Below, piece after piece: positions 8,301 through 15,427 of a stretch of DNA of 21,772 nt. Source of the DNA: a virus; IMG/VR virus record IMGVR_UViG_3300021364_002001, positions 1 to 21,772 of that record. One strand, written 5' to 3'. The first letter of the stretch is position 1. Each line of letters opens with the position of its first letter. Below the pieces are notes generated by a model, which had not been told where the DNA came from, ran no database searches, and saw only the letters and a program-made list of their open reading frames with translations. Both the position numbers and the translations under genes were made by a program.

Positions 8301-10514
8301 AGAAGAGGATCAAGAAACACCACCGCAAATTTATCTAATTGGAGAAGTTCTTGGTTTGGCTCTCCTACAAGTGGAGGAATTGGAGGAAGAGTTGATGTTA
8401 TTGTTTCTTCAAATGTTGTAAGAGATGAAATTGCTGATAGGTTATTAGAAGTAACAATTATCCCTTGGATGAGATCTCGTAAAATTGGATTTAGAGTTCA
8501 AGGTCTACAGCCTAAAACTCCTTACTTTGCTTTCTTCGGTGGCGAATCAATTGCTGATTGGATAAGAGGTGGACCGCCATCATTAAACCCATTTAATCGA
8601 TTTACATTAACAAATGATGATAATGGAAATGTATATAATAACGCTAGCGGTCATCCGGATGGATCTACTACATTAACAAGTGATTCTGTCGGAAGTTTAG
8701 CAGGAACATTTGTAATACCAAGTACTCCAAGTCTAAGATTTAGAAGTGGTAATCAAGAATTTAAGTTATTGAATATTTCGGTTGATTCTGACGCAGGAGC
8801 GACCAGTATTGCAAGAACTAATTTCTTTGGTCAAGGTATTATTGAAACTAGACAAAGAACGATACGAGTTACTAGAAATATCGTAACTGAAAGATTGACG
8901 AGAATTGCTGCTCCAAGAAGAGATCCTCTTGCGCAATCATTTAGAGTTGATCACATTCAGAATCCTAATGGTGTATTCCTTACATCAGTAGACATTTTCT
9001 TTGCGACGAAATCTTCGACTGTTCCTGTACAAGTTCAAATTAGAGCGATGGAAGCTGGAGTTCCAACAGGTGAACCAATTCCTGGCGCAGTTAAGTTCTT
9101 ACTACCTGGAAGTGTAAATGTGCAGGCTTTATCTGGTGCAAATATGACAAACGTAAGAGCTGCACCAACCAATTTTGAATTTGATGAGCCAGTATATCTA
9201 TCTCCTGGAGTCGATTACGCAGTTGTTATTATGGCAGAAACTACTGATTATAATGTGTATGTAGCTCAGACAAATGAGTTCTTAGTTGGATCGACAGAAG
9301 CTAGAATTACAAAACAGCCTACATTAGGATCATTGTTCTTATCGCAAAACGCTAGAACGTGGACTCCTGATCAAAACAAAGATTTAATGTTTAGACTTAA
9401 GACTGCTAGATTTAAGTCTTCTGGCAATGTTACATTAAAAAATAATACACTACCTAAATATCTTCTGCCAACAACTAATCCTTTTGAAAGTATTAACGCA
9501 ACAAAAGGACTAAGAGTTTTCCATGAAGGACACGGATTTGAAGTTGGCGATCAGGTCCATATTGCTGGTCTTGCAGCTGGAACTTATAATAACGTATCAG
9601 CTTCTGATATCAATGGTGGTCGCACAATCACTAAAGCTGACTGGACAGGTTATCAAATAGAAGTTGGCGGTTCAAATAATTTCAACGCCACCGGAAGATT
9701 TGGAGGAACTGGAGTTTGTGCATCACAGCAAATCCATTACGACACTTATTTCCCGGCTGTAACGAATATATTACCAGATAATACGACTCTTTCAGCCTCA
9801 GTAAGGTTGACAAATGCAACTTCTTGGGCAGATTCGGCTGACACACTAGGAAGAAATAATAGTACAAATAATTATGTTAAACCTGTAGCTTTTTCAGATA
9901 TTACATTAAATGAATTCAATACTTTGAATTCGCCTAAAGTTATTTTATCTGATTCAAATGAAGCTGGATTACTATCTGGATCCAATTCGTTCGATCTTAA
10001 ATTGACACTATCAACTACTGATACGAAGGTTTCACCTATTATCGATATGCAAAGAGCATCCTTTACTGGATTTGAAAATATTATTGATAAACAAGTTTCA
10101 GGTGGCACTGGTGGTAATACACCACTTTCTTTTGTTGATGAAACAAACTCTGTTGGTGGTACTCATGCAGCCAAACATATTGCGACTCCGGTTGAGCTGG
10201 CATCTCCAGCTGTTGGATTAAAGCTTATACTATCTGTAAATAGACCTTCTGAAGCTAATTTCCAAGTGTTCCATAGAACAGCTACTGCTGACGAAGTATT
10301 AACTGATAAATCTTTTGTTGAAGTAACAAGAGAAGCGGATCTCGCTCCAGATGAAGATGGAACTACATTTAGAGATTATGAGTTCTTGGCTGGTGGTCAA
10401 GGCGGCCAGTTAGACGCATTTACACAATTCCAAATTAAGATCGTAATGAATACGACAAATTCATCTAAAGTTCCAGTATTTAAAGATCTAAGGACGATTG
10501 CTCTGGTAACATAA
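5310..10514 (+). CDS. Large DUF4815-like virion structural protein
   Basis: A 1734-residue virion protein and the largest gene in the window. The first 60 residues (NTFSATYKDDFLDS, then ILFNAGKALQARELTQLQTI, then RFGKNIFKEGA) match the start of the DUF4815 baseplate/tail proteins of marine T4-like phages. A coiled-coil-like segment (RLENRINKLEELTTLSLLEL) lies near 835-860. A second conserved block near 1205-1265 has DPLAQSFRVD and FFATKSSTVPVQVQIR, typical of these proteins. A HGFEVGDQVHIAGL segment lies near 1410. The rest is Thr/Ser/Asn/Gly-rich beta sequence. In T4 this genome position holds gp9/gp10/gp11-type parts, and a peripheral baseplate role is plausible but inferred. The stop shares one base with the next ATG. 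Opposite-strand ORFs inside it are shadows. Confidence 0.8.
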   Translation: MASTLQQNTFSATYKDDFLDSDNYHRILFNAGKALQARELTQLQTIINKEVERFGKNIFKEGALVRPGGVVLETNREFIKLVNGDADFANVQVGDEFTSNNPNGIKFKVLEKVAASSSPSTEPDTLYVQYTDVSAGTGGSSAIRVADGAILTGPVFNAANLTLTAAASNATGTGSRVSVNNGDYFVQGHFVFANEQSIILSRYSSTPTADIGFKIVENVVTADDDADLYDNQGATPNIAADGADRYQIKLTLTTRDQLASNENFVYLAKVENGRIVDQVEKEDIYNTIGDFIALRTKEESGDYVVSPFRASFNNLNDSNLSLDVSAGTAYVDGYRISVDAQTITVPKAQSTIELTDQKIPVSYGNYVLVQTTSGEQKGLPNIDTLEKLNLYNAITAGGSVIGTARVRNVEEDGAYNRYYLFDIQMNAGSSFATTKSIGTSSSAFADIELEGGLAVLKATNNNSLIFPLPNKSPTFSPGVTDATMDYNFRARVTDTSDGSGAGTFTAPAGSKFGGSVIDYVVAATNGPSSTSIPTLSTTVGGNTLTYTGGSSTTAYELIATFNVDAENTNHMRTKTLNEITNTVAWNTNTGTGDSNGSGQLVLDLEYADVYKLLELKTPDAAGTDISDLFTFDNGQRDNFYAGGRLIQKPGTTVPTANIFYKIQYFTHNALSGRPGYFSVESYENAFNNGSLTGGALTGDAAYKAIPDYQKADGSIINLRDTLDFRPVQGTGDDDAYDSSGGIVNFIPRPSSSITADITHYERRKDKLVAVVTNTKDDREGAGQVVLQQGVSSITDAQEPNTPTGSLTLYNFDLNPYTFNESDLTSEFISNKRFTMRDIGRLENRINKLEELTTLSLLELDASSILILDSSDNPRTKAGFLADNFKSEAFSDVTNLDYRAAIDFDRFSLRPTVWPKNTRLIYDSANGTDMVNKGDFLLLHIESNENLIYQDKATQILNVNPFAVITNTGHIDLSPASDDWVEIEYVPDNIVNAADNVRRRGSRNTTANLSNWRSSWFGSPTSGGIGGRVDVIVSSNVVRDEIADRLLEVTIIPWMRSRKIGFRVQGLQPKTPYFAFFGGESIADWIRGGPPSLNPFNRFTLTNDDNGNVYNNASGHPDGSTTLTSDSVGSLAGTFVIPSTPSLRFRSGNQEFKLLNISVDSDAGATSIARTNFFGQGIIETRQRTIRVTRNIVTERLTRIAAPRRDPLAQSFRVDHIQNPNGVFLTSVDIFFATKSSTVPVQVQIRAMEAGVPTGEPIPGAVKFLLPGSVNVQALSGANMTNVRAAPTNFEFDEPVYLSPGVDYAVVIMAETTDYNVYVAQTNEFLVGSTEARITKQPTLGSLFLSQNARTWTPDQNKDLMFRLKTARFKSSGNVTLKNNTLPKYLLPTTNPFESINATKGLRVFHEGHGFEVGDQVHIAGLAAGTYNNVSASDINGGRTITKADWTGYQIEVGGSNNFNATGRFGGTGVCASQQIHYDTYFPAVTNILPDNTTLSASVRLTNATSWADSADTLGRNNSTNNYVKPVAFSDITLNEFNTLNSPKVILSDSNEAGLLSGSNSFDLKLTLSTTDTKVSPIIDMQRASFTGFENIIDKQVSGGTGGNTPLSFVDETNSVGGTHAAKHIATPVELASPAVGLKLILSVNRPSEANFQVFHRTATADEVLTDKSFVEVTREADLAPDEDGTTFRDYEFLAGGQGGQLDAFTQFQIKIVMNTTNSSKVPVFKDLRTIALVT

Positions 10515-10747
10515 TGAATAGATACGTAAAGGTTGAAGGACATACCGGATTTGTAAGAGATAAAACCACAGGAGCGGTATTGAATATAAATACAAATGAA
10601 ATTGACAGAGCTGTAAGAAGAAAAGCTCAAAGAAGAGAAGAACAAGAAGAACTTAAAACTTTAAAGCAAGACGTCAGTGAAATGAAAGTTTTACTTAATA
10701 AAATTTTAGAGGCAACAAATGGCAGTAACACAAATAGCACTAAATGA
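10514..10747 (+). CDS. Small coiled-coil virion-associated protein
   Basis: A 77-residue protein with two parts. The N-terminus (YVKVEGHTGFVRDKTTGAVLN) resembles small proteins found next to structural genes in cyanophages, with the pattern 'GH-G-RDK-TGA-N'. The rest (about 33-68) is a strongly charged Arg/Lys/Glu-rich helix with heptad-like Leu/Ile/Val spacing, so probably a coiled coil. It is encoded between the large DUF4815-like gene and another virion protein, sharing one base with the first and 28-29 bases with the second. A role as a baseplate or fibre connector or assembly factor fits the context but is inferred. An exact TATAAATA lies inside the gene. Confidence 0.7.
   Translation: MNRYVKVEGHTGFVRDKTTGAVLNINTNEIDRAVRRKAQRREEQEELKTLKQDVSEMKVLLNKILEATNGSNTNSTK
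10585..10592 (+). promoter_or_regulatory. Possible internal late promoter octamer
   Basis: A third exact TATAAATA, located inside the coiled-coil gene and 126 bases before the ATG at 10719. It encodes part of an Asn-Ile-Asn stretch, so it may be chance in AT-rich coding DNA. If active, it would give extra late transcript for the three downstream genes. Confidence 0.3.
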
Positions 10748-11210
10748 TCCAGTATCTACACTGGTTACAAAAACGAATACAATATCTACTAATTTAGGAG
10801 ATGCAGCTGCACTGACAACTCCCGTTACAACAAATCTTGTTGCAGCAATTAATTCAGTAAACGCAATTACGAATAATCAACTAAATGATTCGGCCGAAAT
10901 TAACTCTGCTGTCAGAGATAATTTAGAGAATACTGGAAACGTCACATTAGGTGGAAGTACGATTGCTGATATCCTTTCAGATTCAGCACATATTACTACT
11001 CTTACCACTGTCACAGGAACACTTACTGATATCACAGGTAATTCATTAAATTATACAACTGGCACTCTTGGTACCGCCAATATTACTACATTTAATATTG
11101 ATAGTCTATCTCTTACAGATGCAAAACAGTTTACAATTAAGAATTCATCTGGCACAGTAATTCTTGGAGGATATTTACTGTCAACAAGTAATGTAGCAGG
11201 AACTCCGTAA
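10719..11210 (+). CDS. Fibre-like virion protein
   Basis: A 163-residue Thr/Asn/Ser-rich protein of the phage fibre or appendage type. The N-terminal half is helical and repetitive (LNDPVSTLVTKTNTISTNLGD, then LVAAINSVNAI), suggesting a trimeric coiled coil. The middle has short repeats of the form 'TLTTVTGTLTDITGNSLNYTTGTL', and the C-terminus ends in a beta segment (FTIKNSSGTVILGGYLL). No receptor-binding or chaperone domain is recognisable. The ATG overlaps the end of the coiled-coil gene by 29 bases and has GAGG about eight bases upstream, so the overlapping start is credible. The stop shares one base with the next ATG. Confidence 0.65.
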   Translation: MAVTQIALNDPVSTLVTKTNTISTNLGDAAALTTPVTTNLVAAINSVNAITNNQLNDSAEINSAVRDNLENTGNVTLGGSTIADILSDSAHITTLTTVTGTLTDITGNSLNYTTGTLGTANITTFNIDSLSLTDAKQFTIKNSSGTVILGGYLLSTSNVAGTP

Positions 11211-12271
11211 TGACTGTTCGAACTCCTGTCTATTGGGATGGCTCTGCTATTAGAGAGATGTCTACTGCACAAATGGATGAAATTAAAAAGAGAGTCATCT
11301 ACTTGTACGGAGGAAGTACGTCTACAACTGAACTATATTACACTGGTAGTAGTGGAAATCTAAATGAACTTAGAGATTACAGAGACCGCGCTGGAACTGA
11401 ATCACATCCTGCCGATGATTTTAATACTTCTCCAGGTGCGGCTGATGACGCAGGAACATTTACTGTTCGAGATCATGTGACACAAGCAACAGCTAATGGA
11501 ACAGATGTAGATGAAGTTGCTACCTACAACGTTCATTATCCGTTATATGTAGATGGTACTAATGGTCTTCGTGCTATGTCTAAGGAAGATTTTAGAGATA
11601 CTTTTACTAAACCTGTAATTGAGCAGCTTGTAGACGGCAATGATTATGATGGAACTTATAAAGTATTACAGACAAATAGTCCAGGAGATCCAGGTACATT
11701 AAATCATACACTTGTTAGTGAGTTTCCCATTTATAAAGATACAAGATTTAATATAGCACTTCATGGTGGTGTCTTACAGTCTAATAGTGTAGCAGCTCGA
11801 ACTCAAGAAATATTATCTTTATCTAGCAGAGATCAACCGGATAATGGTGGTGACAGATTGTGGTACTTATGGGTCGCTAATCAAGGAAGTTACTATGGAA
11901 ATCCAGGTGTAATAAAACCGTTAAGATGGTCATTTTCTGATAGTGCAATTTCAACTATGTCAGACGCCGATTGGGATGATATGTTATTTAAAGAAATACA
12001 GTACGTATCAGGAACTAACGCTCCTGCTGGATATGGAATAAGATACGAATTTAGAAGATCTCAAACTATAGGTGACGCATACTCATTTCCCGCCGATCCT
12101 GCGTACGCAGGTGGATGGAATGTCAAAGGTGCTACTATGACAGATACAACACTTAACTCTGATGTAGTAATTTTTGATCAGGACGGGGCTAACGAGTATC
12201 GGTCGCAAAATTTACCTACTGGCTCGCCAGAAGATGAGCACTCTTATCAACTTATGATTTACAGGATATAA
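11210..12271 (+). CDS. Virion structural protein, marine T4-like type
   Basis: A 353-residue protein that resembles structural proteins found beside the DUF4815-like and fibre-like genes of marine T4-like phages. The start (MTVRTPVYWDGSAIREM) and a second copy-like segment (about 108-128, VHYPLYVDGTNGLRAMSKED) share a 'P-Y-x-DG-xx-R-MS' pattern, which suggests an internal duplication of a small domain near residues 5-25 and 108-130. A third, weaker echo is RWSFSDSAISTMSDADW near 242-258. It ends with LMIYRI. It begins on the last base of the fibre-like gene's stop codon, so the two are coupled. An attachment or neck/baseplate role cannot be chosen from the sequence. Confidence 0.65.
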   Translation: MTVRTPVYWDGSAIREMSTAQMDEIKKRVIYLYGGSTSTTELYYTGSSGNLNELRDYRDRAGTESHPADDFNTSPGAADDAGTFTVRDHVTQATANGTDVDEVATYNVHYPLYVDGTNGLRAMSKEDFRDTFTKPVIEQLVDGNDYDGTYKVLQTNSPGDPGTLNHTLVSEFPIYKDTRFNIALHGGVLQSNSVAARTQEILSLSSRDQPDNGGDRLWYLWVANQGSYYGNPGVIKPLRWSFSDSAISTMSDADWDDMLFKEIQYVSGTNAPAGYGIRYEFRRSQTIGDAYSFPADPAYAGGWNVKGATMTDTTLNSDVVIFDQDGANEYRSQNLPTGSPEDEHSYQLMIYRI

Positions 12272-12273
12272 AA

Positions 12274-12852
12274 ATGCACGGACATAAATTATACTCAGCA
12301 AGATTTACCAACAATCAAAGATCTACAATTTTGGTACAATGGCAATCTCATAAAACTGGAGCTCTGAGAGAAACTCATGTTTCAGTATCTGAACGAGACA
12401 ACATGTTTAAACATTTAATGACATTGACAAATTTAGATCAAATTGAAAAGAATACGGTTGAATATGGAAAACAGCAAACAGCATTCATTAAAGAATATTA
12501 CAAAAATGTAGTTGAGCGAGGATATAAAAACAGAACTCAAACCATTGACGGCGCTTTTGTGTATGAAGACATTTTAAACTTTATTTTTAAGTTTGATCCT
12601 GAAAAAAATGACGAAATTCTTTTTGATCTAAAACTTGGTATCTTTGACATGGAAGAAATTACAATGGATGATTCTCAAACTGAATTAAAAGAATCAATTC
12701 GTACCGCTAAAACTCCTATAGAATTAATTTATTTACTAGCAGAATCTGGTCTATTTCCGAATATGCCAAAGAAAACTACACCGAAGAAAAAAAGAGCGCC
12801 TAAGAAAACTAAAACAGTAGTTGATTCAAGCCCAGATAGTGAACAAATTTAA
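12274..12852 (+). CDS. Unrecognised protein with Lys-rich tail
   Basis: A 192-residue protein I do not recognise, last gene of the + strand block. The first 110 residues look like a small mixed alpha/beta fold followed by a helix (KQQTAFIKEYYKNVVERGYK). The middle is acidic, and residues 163-180 are strongly basic and Pro/Lys-rich (TTPKKKRAPKKTK), an extended tail that could bind nucleic acid or an acidic surface. The gene follows two bases after the previous stop, so it belongs with the structural transcript. Its last 44 bases overlap the end of a leftward gene, and a hairpin begins within its final codons. A virion assembly role is suggested only by position. Confidence 0.65.
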   Translation: MHGHKLYSARFTNNQRSTILVQWQSHKTGALRETHVSVSERDNMFKHLMTLTNLDQIEKNTVEYGKQQTAFIKEYYKNVVERGYKNRTQTIDGAFVYEDILNFIFKFDPEKNDEILFDLKLGIFDMEEITMDDSQTELKESIRTAKTPIELIYLLAESGLFPNMPKKTTPKKKRAPKKTKTVVDSSPDSEQI

Positions 12853-13435
12853 CGTCGTCATTGAATTTGTTTCCTAAATAAACGTATTCTTTTGAATATT
12901 TTTTATTTAAGTCTTTTAAATATTTTTTATCTGGATCTATCTTCATCATAGTTGCCCAAGAGCTAGGAAGATATTTTACTTTTAATTTGTGTTTTACCAT
13001 TTCCCAAACGAAATCTTCTTCTCCGTTAACAGGCCCGGGTTTTGAACCGTTCTTGATAAAGTATTCTTCCCAATAGAGCTTATTCTTTTTAAATTCTTCG
13101 TAAATGAATTGAGTATCTTTTGGATAGAATTTATAAAATCCACCGTTTATAAATCTAATGTCTGACCACCAAGAATCAATTGTCAAAAATTCGCCGCGTT
13201 CAATAGGATATTCAAATAGCTTTTGATACTCGTTAATTAATTGAATGTCAATGTCAATTACACATATTGGTTCATCTAAATCACTATTAAAGAAATGCAA
13301 TTTATTCCATTGCAATTTAAAATCTTCTTTTGCTTCATTTATAATCTCAATATTTGGAATCTTATCTTTTAGATATTTCTCATATTCAATACTATACCGA
13401 TCACCAATTCTAACTGCAAATACTTTTACTGCCAT
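12809..13435 (-). CDS. DxD glycosyltransferase-like protein
   Basis: A 208-residue protein resembling GT-A fold nucleotide-sugar glycosyltransferases. The N-terminus (KVFAVRIGDRYSIEYEKYL) is shared with two neighbours in this island. A WNKLHFF segment (43-49) leads into the metal-binding DxD at 61-63 (VIDIDIQ). INGGFYKF follows near 95, in the place where GT8-like enzymes have an Asn-Gly-Gly loop. GEEDFVW and HKLKVKYLPSSW follow later, and an HYLG near the C-terminus could be the usual late His. It is the last gene of the leftward unit and overlaps the gene before it by 10 bases. Its 3' end overlaps the rightward structural block by 44 bases. Sugar donor and acceptor are unknown. Confidence 0.65.
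   Translation of the reverse strand: MAVKVFAVRIGDRYSIEYEKYLKDKIPNIEIINEAKEDFKLQWNKLHFFNSDLDEPICVIDIDIQLINEYQKLFEYPIERGEFLTIDSWWSDIRFINGGFYKFYPKDTQFIYEEFKKNKLYWEEYFIKNGSKPGPVNGEEDFVWEMVKHKLKVKYLPSSWATMMKIDPDKKYLKDLNKKYSKEYVYLGNKFNDDVKFVHYLGLNQLLF
12842..12871. terminator. AU-rich hairpin at convergent gene ends
   Basis: An 11-bp inverted repeat: AACAAATTTAA at 12842-12852 pairs with TTGAATTTGTT at 12861-12871 with one G-U pair as RNA, around an 8-base loop. It starts at the last codons of the rightward gene and lies inside the 3' coding end of the leftward gene. Its place between two converging transcripts suggests a two-way terminator or mRNA-end stabiliser. The stem is AU-rich and no long U run follows, so the call is tentative. 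Confidence 0.4.
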
Positions 13436-14205
13436 AATTCTTTTACTTTCGGAAATATTTCAGCTGATTGATGTAACTCAAAACGAGTAGCGTCTCTTTT
13501 TTGTGGATCAGTGTTAAACACACATACTATTTTATCATCTCTTATTTTATGCCTGTCCATATCATCAGGCCATTCGCATCCCCAATTAAAAGAATAGTAT
13601 AGAGAAGATGGTACAAATTGAAATAAATCTAAATGTCTAGTTGTAATAAAATTATCAGAACCGCCATGAAAACAGAAATAAATTTTCTTCCAATTTTCTA
13701 ATAGATCATTCCAAATAGATTGAAACATGTCTCCTTCCCAGATATATATGCCTCCATTATTACGAGCGCCGTATCTCTTTCTCCATTCTGGTTTTGCTTC
13801 ATCGTTCATGTTATGCCACCATGATCTACCGGTAATTGGTTTATCTTTAAGTAGATCTAATAAAGGTCTCATATCGTTATGAATGATAACATCGATATCA
13901 AAAGCGATTTTAATTCCTTTGAGACCCCAGCATTCAGGATTAAAATAATTTAATTTTGGTCTATCCCATAATCGAGGTAAACCATTGAGAAAATCATTTG
14001 AATTAAGCATCGCTTCAGGAGTTGATTCAGGTAATTCTGTTCCAAAAGGTAATATTTCTATATTACTATCTAATCCATCTGTATCTTCTGTTTGACAATA
14101 AAATTTAAATTCAGCTGGCAGATGTCTTTTTACCATGTTGTGTAATTTATTAATATAGTCTGCAGAATACTTGTCACCCCACTTTGAGCAGATAACATGA
14201 ATCAT
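13426..14205 (-). CDS. DxD glycosyltransferase-like protein
   Basis: A 259-residue GT-A-type glycosyltransferase-like protein. The start (HVICSKWGDKYSADYINKL) matches a family common in marine phages. LWDRPKLNYF (79-88) precedes the DxD at 103-105 (AFDIDVII), then comes NNGGIYIWEG near 150 and GGSDNFITTRHL near 181-192, the expected donor and acceptor-side loops. A Trp/Tyr-rich end (YYSFNWGCEWPDD) follows. It is homologous along its length to the proteins encoded at 12809-13435 and 14837-15427. It begins by ATGA overlap with the methyltransferase-like gene and overlaps the next gene by 10 bases. Role in glycan transfer is inferred from motifs; the substrate is unknown. Confidence 0.68.
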   Translation of the reverse strand: MIHVICSKWGDKYSADYINKLHNMVKRHLPAEFKFYCQTEDTDGLDSNIEILPFGTELPESTPEAMLNSNDFLNGLPRLWDRPKLNYFNPECWGLKGIKIAFDIDVIIHNDMRPLLDLLKDKPITGRSWWHNMNDEAKPEWRKRYGARNNGGIYIWEGDMFQSIWNDLLENWKKIYFCFHGGSDNFITTRHLDLFQFVPSSLYYSFNWGCEWPDDMDRHKIRDDKIVCVFNTDPQKRDATRFELHQSAEIFPKVKELWQ

Positions 14206-14846
14206 CTTTCACCTATTACCATATATCTTTCATGGTGATCGTCATAAGTATGAAAAGGTATTTTACCAGAATAATATATGTCTTGAATTCCTGTTTGTTC
14301 GATAAATTCTTCTAAAGAATCTACACAGTTAATATGCGCCATTTCTTCTCTAAAGTTATTTGACTGAAAAGCACAAAGGCCTTTACAATTGAATTCATTC
14401 ATCGGTAGCATGTGTTCGCACGATGTATTAATAATTAAGTCACCTTGTAATTCATCAAAATCAAAATTAAGATCCATACAATGCGTTTGAATTAAATTAC
14501 CAAATTCAGTTTTTGTATACCATAGTCTTTCTGCGATACTTAAAGTTTGTTCATCAAAATCTACTAAATGAATTTTAAATATATCTGAAAATTTAGACAT
14601 CAAAAGAGGAACTAATATCGTTCCATACCATGATCCTAATATCCATATATCTTTCTCTTTCTTATTAACAAATGGATGCATCATCAATTTTTCAATTAAC
14701 CATGATTTTGCATATACTTGATTTTCAGAAAATGATTTTGCAAAATCACTTACTCGATGAGGTTCATCGCTTGCTAATCTTTCAAGCCATTTTGAATATT
14801 TCCAAAATGGAATTGGTATTCTTCTCATTGTAGAAGTTATAGCCAT
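14202..14846 (-). CDS. Class I SAM-dependent methyltransferase-like protein
   Basis: A 214-residue protein with the outline of a Rossmann-type SAM methyltransferase. Motif I is probably WILGSWYGT (68-76), where the Gly-rich loop is GSWYG. Motif II is HLVDFDE (93-99), with Asp for the SAM ribose. A later Asp (CMDLNFD, 123-129) and LIINTSCEHM (137-146) match the motif III/IV region. The glycine loop is slightly degenerate, so catalysis is likely but not proved. It lies between two glycosyltransferase-like genes with overlaps of 10 and 4 bases, which makes methylation of a sugar or of the glycosylated product the simplest guess. No DNA-methyltransferase catalytic motif (DPPY or PC) is seen. Confidence 0.62.
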   Translation of the reverse strand: MAITSTMRRIPIPFWKYSKWLERLASDEPHRVSDFAKSFSENQVYAKSWLIEKLMMHPFVNKKEKDIWILGSWYGTILVPLLMSKFSDIFKIHLVDFDEQTLSIAERLWYTKTEFGNLIQTHCMDLNFDFDELQGDLIINTSCEHMLPMNEFNCKGLCAFQSNNFREEMAHINCVDSLEEFIEQTGIQDIYYSGKIPFHTYDDHHERYMVIGER

Positions 14847-15427
14847 TCTTTACCTTCTCCGTCATATGACATAATATAAACATCAGCATTTGGATCACAG
14901 CGATATGATCCAACTAATCCTGTTTCAAAAAAATCAATACTTTTAAAATGTCTGTGTTCTAAATACTTATCAACTCCATCAAATAGTCTAAGAGCTTTAT
15001 TTTTGTCTTTTAAAAATTGATTCCACACATGTTGCCTTTTTGATTGATTGTTCCAACTCATAACTGAAGAATTGATAGAACAATAACCATATAAATTTCC
15101 TATTGTAATACGCTTTAATTCTTCTAAGTCTTCCCAGTCAGTTTGAAGTAAAGTCATATGTTCTTGTGGTTGAAATATATTTTTTATGTCTTTTAATATT
15201 TTAATATCTAGATCAAAAAAGATTCCTTCATCTGAAAATTCTTCTTCGTTAAAGAATCTCATTTTATTCCAAACCGTTGGCAAAGAATCGTCTGCCGGCA
15301 TTGTTTCAAAATCTTTACTTAAACTTTCGTCATCAGTAATTACAATTAAATCGCCAACTTGATCTGCAAGTCGATACACGTAATCATTACTATATTTTGT
15401 ATTTACTTTTAAACAGTATTTTTTCAT
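14837..15427 (-). CDS. DxD glycosyltransferase-like protein
   Basis: A 196-residue member of the same GT-A-like group as the products of 12809-13435 and 13426-14205. It starts with CLKVNTKYSNDYVYRLAD, has WNKMRFFN at 53-60, the DxD at 72-74 (FFDLDIKI), INSSVMSWNN near 118, and VDKYLEHRHF near 151-160. The Asn-Gly-Gly loop of its relatives is replaced by INSS, so activity or donor may differ. The C-terminal His-containing part is short. It overlaps the upstream unrecognised gene by four bases (ATGA) and the methyltransferase-like gene by 10. Substrate unknown. Confidence 0.62.
   Translation of the reverse strand: MKKYCLKVNTKYSNDYVYRLADQVGDLIVITDDESLSKDFETMPADDSLPTVWNKMRFFNEEEFSDEGIFFDLDIKILKDIKNIFQPQEHMTLLQTDWEDLEELKRITIGNLYGYCSINSSVMSWNNQSKRQHVWNQFLKDKNKALRLFDGVDKYLEHRHFKSIDFFETGLVGSYRCDPNADVYIMSYDGEGKEWL

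Noticed and set aside
11051-11272. Opposite-strand open frame across the fibre-like and following virion gene
   Set aside because: Both + strand genes are tightly coupled and have phage-structural composition; the reverse frame has none.
13245-13490. + strand open frames inside the island (also 20582-20791)
   Set aside because: They run against genes with clear motifs and have no ribosome binding site or family features that I can see.
14202-14846. DNA adenine or cytosine methyltransferase
   Set aside because: No DPPY or PC catalytic motif and no target-recognition region; the position between glycosyltransferase genes favours small-molecule or glycan methylation.
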